From assembly GCA_964388665.1 (NCBI GenBank), contig CAYMBJ010000031.1, forward strand, positions 1-45,166: a stretch of 45,166 nucleotides of DNA, read 5' to 3'. The notes under the pieces were generated by a model. That model saw nothing but the letters and a program-made list of their open reading frames with translations. It made no database searches and was not told the DNA's origin. Position numbers and translations under genes: made by a program. Positions 40,607 to 45,166 of this stretch are shown here, piece by piece (positions within the stretch are counted from its first letter, which is position 1; every line of letters starts with the position of its first letter). This DNA comes from CALCCV01 sp964388665. Lineage in GTDB: Bacteria; Bdellovibrionota; Bdellovibrionia; Bdellovibrionales; Bdellovibrionaceae.

Positions 40607-40628
40607 CGGCACTATTTAATAAGTGCCG
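40607..40628. promoter_or_regulatory. Stem-loop 14 bases upstream of cyclase start
   Basis: CGGCACT (40607-40613) pairs perfectly with AGTGCCG (40622-40628), loop of eight AT bases. It lies between slyD and the cyclase gene, just ahead of a start without a visible Shine-Dalgarno. It may be a translation-control hairpin or a T-poor terminator of slyD. Confidence 0.45.
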
Positions 40629-40664
40629 TAGGATTGTTCTTTGTCTTTTTAGAGAATGTGGTCT

Positions 40665-41165
40665 TTAGCCGTGGTGATGTCCACCTGGACCATGTACGTG
40701 TCCATGTTGCAACTCTTCATCAGTTGCCGTGCGAATGTCTTGCACAGTGACATCAAAAGTTAGAGCTTCGCCAGCCAAGGGATGATTGCCATCAACAGTA
40801 ACACTCAAACCCTGAACTTCTGTGATAGTGAAAACCATGGGGCCCTGATCCGTATCTGTTTGAAACGACATGCCGACTTCCAACTGATCAGGATTTGGAA
40901 ACTGCACCTTAGGCACTTCTTGAACCAGCCCTTCCGCTCTAGGGCCATAAGCTTTTTCGGGTGGAATTGTGACTTTGAACTTCTCGCCAATCTTTTTTCC
41001 CTCAAGCTCAAATTCAAGGCCCGGGATAATGCCGCCAGCACCATGCAAATAAACCAAGGGTTCATTGCCTTCAGAGGTGTCGATCACTTCATTTTGTGAG
41101 TCCGTGAGCGTGTAGTGAATGGAAACCACCTGATTTTTGGCAATTGATAAATTTGTGTCTGTCAT
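40665..41165 (-). CDS. slyD: SlyD-type FKBP peptidyl-prolyl isomerase
   Basis: Cytoplasmic prolyl isomerase and chaperone, 166 residues from the ATG at 41165 with GAGGAGG upstream. SlyD architecture is clear: FKBP core at residues about 1-75 and 130-150 (VVSIHYTLTDSQNEVIDTSE, PLVYLHGAGGIIPGLE), an insert-in-flap domain between (EKAYGPRAEGLVQEVPKVQF), NHPLAGEALTFDVTV, and a short His-rich metal-binding tail HGHVHGPGGHHHG. The tail is shorter than in E. coli but can bind nickel or zinc. It probably folds and delivers metal to partner enzymes. It is first in a minus-strand pair with the cyclase, 71 bases apart. Confidence 0.92.
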   Translation of the reverse strand: MTDTNLSIAKNQVVSIHYTLTDSQNEVIDTSEGNEPLVYLHGAGGIIPGLEFELEGKKIGEKFKVTIPPEKAYGPRAEGLVQEVPKVQFPNPDQLEVGMSFQTDTDQGPMVFTITEVQGLSVTVDGNHPLAGEALTFDVTVQDIRTATDEELQHGHVHGPGGHHHG

Positions 41166-41326
41166 TTTGTCCTCCTCAAAAGCGGGCATACTACTACTCT
41201 TTTTCCGATAGATTCAATGAATTTATTCCTTAGAGCGAGGCTCAAAGCTCGCAGATTGGCGTTCAGGAATATCGCTGCCTATAAATTAATTGCCAGATGT
41301 GATGTCTTTGGATTCAAATTAGAGCC

Positions 41327-41857
41327 ATGTCGGTTCTCCCGTGGCTCTCTCTTATTTTTCCAACTTGGAAGCTTTTCGCTGAACGACAGGCGTTTTATCA
41401 GCTGCAATATTGCACAAAATCTTCTGATGAAGAGTTCTCCGAATGGATGATTGCCGTTCGCCCTCCAGCACGTCAGACACTGCCAAACCTTTTTTTTAAC
41501 CCAGAAGGCAACCTCTACCTCGCCGAAATGAGCCTCGTGCGCAGATTCTTGGGCGAGACCCTCGATCAAACCAATTTTGATTCCCATCAAGCACCCATTG
41601 AAACCGCTTCACTAAGCCAGAATCGCCTCTTTATTGAGTTGGTGGCCATCATCCATAGAGTCGAGAGACTGCAAAATCATAACCCCGGCGGCTTTCGCGC
41701 CCGAATTATCAAGGTCGACTTTCCCGATGGGACTGTTGAATCTGACTTGGTTTTCTTAACACCGGAACTTAGCTTTGCCGACTTTTTTGAAAATGCAGCC
41801 CCTTTAGATCGTTCTGAGCAAGAGAGCGCTTCTCGCGACGATTCGGGGGGGCAATGA
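41327..41857 (+). CDS. Hypothetical protein coupled to HTTM-like gene
   Basis: A 176-residue soluble protein with one modestly hydrophobic N-terminal segment (VLPWLSLIFPTWKLFAERQ) that is too short and polar to be a clear signal peptide. The body is mixed, with LFFNPEGNLYLAEMSLVRRF and the beta-like FRARIIKVDFPDGTVESDLV. The Ser/Asp-rich C-terminus is disordered. Its stop overlaps the ATG of the membrane-protein gene by four bases, so the two are translated together and their products may interact. I recognise no family. It could be a partner of the multi-helix protein, as small soluble proteins often are beside HTTM-like proteins. Confidence 0.55.
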   Translation: MSVLPWLSLIFPTWKLFAERQAFYQLQYCTKSSDEEFSEWMIAVRPPARQTLPNLFFNPEGNLYLAEMSLVRRFLGETLDQTNFDSHQAPIETASLSQNRLFIELVAIIHRVERLQNHNPGGFRARIIKVDFPDGTVESDLVFLTPELSFADFFENAAPLDRSEQESASRDDSGGQ

Positions 41858-42582
41858 GTTTTCAAGTGGCATTGCGATACAGCACCTGTCTACTTAGCTT
41901 CGCCCTCATTCAGCAGTTCGCCGAATCTCTCTATGTTCGCATCGTGATACAAAGAAAGTTCGGAAAATGGCCGCAAGATTTCTTTACCGTTTTTGTAGTA
42001 TTAAATCTCGTGGCTTTTTTATTTCTCGCATTCTTTGCGGTGAATTCAACTGCCACACTTATGATTTTGCTTTCGGGATTTGTCCTTCAGGGCATCTTCC
42101 GTGCCCAATGGTGGGGCGACTTTAATGGCGCCAGTGACTCCATGACAAGTTTGGTCCTGCTGAGCCTGATTGGCCTGTATCTGTGGCCAGACAGCTTCTG
42201 GCTAAAGACATTTTTTTTGTACTTTTTAACTGCAGAGATCCTTTTGTCTTACTTTGTTTCAGGCCTACAAAAGCTTCTCAAGGGCCATTGGCTTTCAGGA
42301 CGAAGCCTGACCGAAATAAGCATTTGCTCAGAGTACATTATTCCCAACTGGTTTGTTCGTGCGGTGCGAATACCAAGGTTTGCGCAGTTGATCAGCCTCG
42401 CCGTGATCAGTTTTGAAATTCTGAGCCCGGGAATCATCCTTGCCCCCCAGCTTCTTGATATCTTTATTGGTGTGGCCTTGATCTTTCACCTGTCTGTGTA
42501 TCTGATCTTCGGACTCAATCGCTTTTTCTTAACTTGGTCTGCGGGCCTGCCTATTTTGTATTTTGTGATTTCAAGCCGATAA
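41854..42582 (+). CDS. Multi-pass membrane protein, HTTM-like
   Basis: A 242-residue protein with about seven hydrophobic helices. Features recall the HTTM family (bacterial relatives of vitamin K-dependent carboxylase): an N-terminal RYSTCLLSFALIQQFAESLY, the central loop FNGASDSMTSLVLLSLIGLY, where HTTM proteins have a '..G.D....LLL.L' motif, and LQKLLKGHWLSGRSLTEI, typical of the 'sgiqKl.g..W..G..l' signature. It is much shorter than full HTTM proteins (about 300-450), so the periplasmic beta-domain is absent. Assignment is tentative; it might be a stand-alone HTTM-fold enzyme or a redox-linked membrane protein. Overlaps the preceding gene by four bases. Convergent with the helicase gene. 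Confidence 0.55.
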   Translation: MSFQVALRYSTCLLSFALIQQFAESLYVRIVIQRKFGKWPQDFFTVFVVLNLVAFLFLAFFAVNSTATLMILLSGFVLQGIFRAQWWGDFNGASDSMTSLVLLSLIGLYLWPDSFWLKTFFLYFLTAEILLSYFVSGLQKLLKGHWLSGRSLTEISICSEYIIPNWFVRAVRIPRFAQLISLAVISFEILSPGIILAPQLLDIFIGVALIFHLSVYLIFGLNRFFLTWSAGLPILYFVISSR

Positions 42583-42603
42583 TACCAATTTTGCTTTAAG
42601 ATA

Positions 42604-42646
42604 AACAGGCTCCTCTACAGACTTTCCTTTTTAGGAAGCCTGTTAA
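42604..42646. repeat. Stem-loop in convergent intergenic space, family B
   Basis: AACAGGCT (42604-42611) pairs with AGCCTGTT (42637-42644), and TTCCT/AGGAA can form an inner or alternative hairpin at 42624-42637 with a T-rich loop. It lies between converging genes (ends 42582 and 42670), so it may act as a bidirectional terminator. The right half matches 37169-37197. Confidence 0.6.
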
Positions 42647-42669
42647 ATCTCTGCTGGCTGCGAACGTCG

Positions 42670-44028
42670 TCACTTGCGACGATAGCGGCTAGGCGCTTCA
42701 TCACCGAGACTGTACCTGCGAGGTGATCCGCGACGCCCAATGGCCTGAGCCCTCAATCCTCGTGGACGCTCGTCACGCCCACCACTTCGGCCTCCTGCGC
42801 CACCAGCATTCTGCCGTGATGTCTGGCTTGAAGCATGGCCTGAACCCCCCTTACCTGAAGACTGGCGACGATCACGCCCAGGCAGTGAAAGCGCCCCATT
42901 TGCTCCGCTCGCAGTTTGTGAGTTTCGTATAATCATCTGCCATTGCCGGCGATCCTCAGGAGAGACGAAAGAAACCGCCTGACCGACAGCCCCCGCTCTC
43001 CCCGTGCGGCCAATCCGGTGCAAATAATCATCTGCGTTTTGCGGAAGATCAAAATTGATCACATGACCCACTTGAGCAATGTCGAGACCACGAGCCGCAA
43101 TGTCGGTGGCCAGCAAAATTCTTACATGACCAGCTTTGAAGTTTTGAATGGCCAGGCGACGCTGCGCCAAGGTGCGATCACCATGAATGCGCGTCACTTT
43201 GTAACCATATTCACAAAGGTACTTCATCAATTTTTCTGTTTTGTGTCGGGTCTTAGCAAACACCAAGATTGAACCCTCGCGGGCGTTCAACTGGTCCAGC
43301 AAGAGGTCATTCTTTTTTTCAATCGAAACCTCCAGGACCTCCTGGTGAATGCTTGTGGGAGCCACATTTTTTTGACCAACAGAGACCTCCACAGCGTCGC
43401 GGGTCAATTGGCGGGTCAGCTTGCGCACGTCATCCGAGAAGGTCGCCGAAAACAAAATATTTTGCCGCTGCGCCGGGAGTTTCGCAAGAATTCGTTGAAT
43501 CTGCGGATAAAACCCCATGTCCAACATGCGATCCGCTTCATCCAATATCAGAACTTTTAAATCATCAAAATTAATATTGCCGTGTGAAAGGTGATCAACC
43601 AATCTGCCCGGCGTTGCAAAGATCAAATTGGGTTTTTGCCGCAGCATTTTAACCTGATAGGACATAGAGCCACCGCCAATAATAGAAACCATTCTTACGG
43701 GCGAAATCCTTGGCACCAATTTTTTAACAAAGTCTTCTGCTTGCAATGCCAACTCGCGAGTCGGCACCAGCACCAGGGTCACACCTGGGTTATTCATGAT
43801 CAGATTGAGTGAAGGCAGCATATAGGCCGCCGTTTTTCCAGATCCTGTTTTTGATTGGCCAACCAAATCCTTACCTTTGAGCAAGATAGAAAAGGTCTTG
43901 GCTTGAATTTCTGTAGGTTCAGTGTATCCGATGCGGCTAATCGCCGTGTGAACGGCATCAGAAAAGCCAAAACTCAAAAAAGCAGACGACACCACGGGCT
44001 CCTGCCCGACGTGAGATTCGTGATTCAT
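42670..44028 (-). CDS. DEAD-box RNA helicase, RhlE-like
   Basis: ATP-dependent RNA helicase, 452 residues. The ATG at 44028 has GGAGAA upstream; the longer frame to 44109 lacks this. The Q motif is FGFSDAVHTAISRIGYTEPT, motif I SKTGSGKTAAY, Ia PTRELALQ, II LDEADRMLDMGF, III SAT, then VFAKTRHKTEKL, ATDIAARGLDIAQV and VI HRIGRTGRAG. All are intact. The C-terminal 70 residues are an unstructured Gly/Ser/Arg-rich region with RG and GG repeats (RQNAGGAGGRSGGRDERPRG), which adds RNA affinity. RhlE, SrmB and CsdA are all possible; RhlE-like architecture fits best. It lies downstream of infA and the RRM gene on the same strand, with 334 bases between. Confidence 0.92.
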   Translation of the reverse strand: MNHESHVGQEPVVSSAFLSFGFSDAVHTAISRIGYTEPTEIQAKTFSILLKGKDLVGQSKTGSGKTAAYMLPSLNLIMNNPGVTLVLVPTRELALQAEDFVKKLVPRISPVRMVSIIGGGSMSYQVKMLRQKPNLIFATPGRLVDHLSHGNINFDDLKVLILDEADRMLDMGFYPQIQRILAKLPAQRQNILFSATFSDDVRKLTRQLTRDAVEVSVGQKNVAPTSIHQEVLEVSIEKKNDLLLDQLNAREGSILVFAKTRHKTEKLMKYLCEYGYKVTRIHGDRTLAQRRLAIQNFKAGHVRILLATDIAARGLDIAQVGHVINFDLPQNADDYLHRIGRTGRAGAVGQAVSFVSPEDRRQWQMIIRNSQTASGANGALSLPGRDRRQSSGKGGSGHASSQTSRQNAGGAGGRSGGRDERPRGLRAQAIGRRGSPRRYSLGDEAPSRYRRK

Positions 44029-44362
44029 TTTATTCTCCAGACAAATTGTTAAACAGCAAATGTACAAAATGCACAGTTCACTGTTCGCTATCAGGTCAGC
44101 ATTAGACAATCTGTCCGAAGTCTTAAATTGACTCCGTATCTAGGCAAACCTCGAAGAGCGATAATATAAACAGGACTCCATGAACATATAAGTATTTAGA
44201 AGTAGGTTAGAAATAACCTTAAAAATAGAGTTACAATTAAAGTTATAAATAAATTACAAAATTATAAATTCAGGAATCTTGACACGCACTATGAATTGAA
44301 TCCCGACTCTCGAGATTCAATTCAATTTGGTTCTTGAAATAGAGATTAGATTTAATATGATT
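44029..44362. other. AT-rich interval between helicase start and infA end
   Basis: No gene seen. It is strongly AT-rich (44160-44270) and should carry the helicase promoter and a long 5' UTR. It contains one perfect 11-bp inverted repeat (44292-44324). A cold-inducible UTR, common for RNA helicases, is conceivable but not shown. Confidence 0.5.
44292..44324. promoter_or_regulatory. Perfect 11-bp inverted repeat upstream of helicase
   Basis: TGAATTGAATC (44292-44302) pairs perfectly with GATTCAATTCA (44314-44324), loop of eleven bases containing CTCGAG-like sequence. It lies about 40 bases after the infA stop and about 265 bases before the helicase start. No T-run follows on either strand, so an operator or RNA structure is as likely as a terminator. 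Confidence 0.6.
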
Positions 44363-44584
44363 CTAATTTTTATGACGAAACATGATCAGGCCGTGGGTCA
44401 CATCGTAAGGAGAAACAGCGACTGTGACTCTATCTCCAACGACAATGCGAATCTTGAATTTCTTCATTTTTCCACACAAGCGAGCATTCACAGTAGCCCC
44501 GTTTTCCAGGACAATGGTGTACACGCCGCCACCTCTCAGGTCAGTGATTTTACCGTCGACCTGAACCAGATCCTCTTTTGACAC
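44363..44584 (-). CDS. infA: Translation initiation factor IF-1
   Basis: A 73-residue OB-fold protein that occupies the ribosomal A site during initiation. The sequence is standard: EDLVQVDGKITDLRGGGVYT, VLENGATVNARLCGKMKKFK, IRIVVGDRVTVAVSPYDVTH, GLIMFRH. The C-terminal KN replaces the commoner 'YR' or 'R' ending. The start is GTG, three bases after the stop of the RRM gene, with no good Shine-Dalgarno; translation is presumably coupled. This association of infA with an RRM RNA-binding protein gene, rather than with the ribosomal-protein operon, is worth noting. A second infA paralogue elsewhere in the genome is possible. Confidence 0.94.
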   Translation of the reverse strand: MSKEDLVQVDGKITDLRGGGVYTIVLENGATVNARLCGKMKKFKIRIVVGDRVTVAVSPYDVTHGLIMFRHKN

Positions 44585-44587
44585 TAG

Positions 44588-44908
44588 TTAGTATCCTTGG
44601 CGATAACCGCCACCAAAGCCACGGCCACCGCCGCCGCCACCAGAGCGAGGCTTGCGCTCTTCTTGAGGCTTAGCTACCATTACGTTGATCTGACGACCCA
44701 TAAAGTCTTTGCCATTCAATTGAGAAATAGCATCTTGAGCCGCTTCGTCAGAAGACATTTCCACAAAGCCGAAGCCTTTTGAGCGTCCAGAATCACGATC
44801 AGTGATCACTTTAGCAGATAGAACTTCTCCAACTGCTGCAAAATAGTCACCCAAAGTATTTGAATCTACTGAGTATGGAAGTTGTCCGACATATAACTTA
44901 TTGTTCAT
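44588..44908 (-). CDS. RRM-type RNA-binding protein
   Basis: A 106-residue single RNA-recognition-motif protein with RNP2 LYVGQL and RNP1 KGFGFVEM, beta-alpha-beta-beta-alpha-beta layout, and a short Gly/Arg-rich tail (GGGGGGRGFGGGYRQGY). This is the standard architecture of bacterial Rbp proteins, found in cyanobacteria and delta-type Proteobacteria, often cold-induced. AGGGGG lies eight to ten bases before the ATG. It heads a pair with infA, three bases apart. It probably binds structured mRNA as a chaperone. A long upstream region of about 250 bases could hold a regulatory leader. Confidence 0.93.
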   Translation of the reverse strand: MNNKLYVGQLPYSVDSNTLGDYFAAVGEVLSAKVITDRDSGRSKGFGFVEMSSDEAAQDAISQLNGKDFMGRQINVMVAKPQEERKPRSGGGGGGRGFGGGYRQGY

Positions 44909-45123
44909 TTAGAGCCCCCTAATACGGTCCCTGTGGCCTATCGAAGAGGCTTAACAGAATCGTGAAGGCTCTCAAATAAGACGTTTTACGACAACTCTTA
45001 TACACTCCACAGCAAACAGTGCAAGAAAAAAATGTTGATGCGCTTCGAGTTTGTAAGAAAAGTTGGGTTCTAAGGTCCAGAGGAAGCTATCAGAGCCTAA
45101 ATGCATAGCCATTTAACGCCCAC

Positions 45124-45138
45124 CCCGGCGCAGCCGGG
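45124..45138. other. GC-rich perfect hairpin near window end
   Basis: CCCGGC (45124-45129) pairs with GCCGGG (45133-45138), loop GCA, in an AT-rich surround. No T-run is adjacent. It lies about 215 bases upstream of the RRM gene start and could belong to a gene beyond the window. Confidence 0.5.
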
Positions 45139-45166
45139 ACCATCTGAAATGTAAGCTTTATTTTTG

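Noticed and set aside
44028..44109. Longer start of the DEAD-box helicase
   Set aside because: The extra 27 residues are Cys/Leu-rich, unlike the family, and only the ATG at 44028 has a ribosome binding site.
1..45166. CRISPR arrays, IS elements, prophage genes, tRNA or rRNA genes
   Set aside because: No regularly spaced repeats, transposase or integrase motifs, phage structural genes, or tRNA-like T-arm sequences were seen on reading both strands.

Overview
This 45 kb window is a gene-dense stretch of chromosome from a Gram-negative bacterium, with 46 protein genes called here and no tRNA or rRNA seen. The number of signal peptides, lipoboxes and outer-membrane barrels shows two membranes. 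Several features point to Bdellovibrionota or another relative of the old Deltaproteobacteria: paired DUF507 genes, a myxobacterial-type outer-membrane barrel followed by exported TPR proteins, many orphan exported proteins, and base composition that looks slightly below 50% GC. This assignment is inference, because no marker gene such as 16S rRNA is present. No prophage, IS element, CRISPR array or anomalous island was seen. Non-AUG starts (GTG/TTG) are frequent.

Layout. 1-5 kb: an orphan exported protein, a coiled-coil protein, an unknown 327-aa protein beside an RluB-family pseudouridine synthase, a small exported protein and PrmA. 5-10.7 kb: a vWA-domain lipoprotein; on the minus strand a DOMON-like protein and a NamZ (DUF1343) muramidase; on the plus strand rsmE, an RDD membrane protein and an rfaE2-type nucleotidyltransferase. 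10.6-15 kb: a tightly overlapping minus-strand operon encoding only exported proteins (beta-barrel, TPR-like, TPR, small protein). 15-18 kb: a SelO-family pseudokinase gene running divergently from that operon, and a coiled-coil protein with a Gln/Asn-rich tail. 18-21 kb: a minus-strand operon of two DUF507 genes, a fusion of a histone-H1-like Lys/Ala-rich region to a GroES domain, and a porin-like barrel, divergent from a PBP1b-type peptidoglycan synthase. 23-27 kb: an MBL-fold hydrolase, a lipoprotein, YacG, HU and ATP-type phosphofructokinase. 27.5-32.2 kb: a complete livKHMGF ABC transporter. 32.2-34.3 kb: a CreB/CreC-type two-component system. 34.5-41 kb: a membrane protein, a lipoprotein, a short-chain dehydrogenase, a small exported protein, a CHASE2 class III adenylate cyclase and SlyD. 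41-45 kb: a 176-aa protein coupled to an HTTM-like membrane protein, a DEAD-box helicase, IF-1 and an RRM protein.

The most unusual items are the H1-like/GroES fusion in its four-gene operon, the all-exported overlapping operon at 10.6-14.9 kb, and two small families of dispersed intergenic elements. One family shares the core CGACAATAATTTT (near 6450, 34357 and 37884). The other is a set of stem-loops near gene ends that share AGGAGCCTG (near 28718, 37169 and 42604). Housekeeping functions (translation, rRNA modification, glycolysis, peptidoglycan synthesis) are interleaved with envelope and signalling genes, as expected of core chromosome rather than a mobile region.
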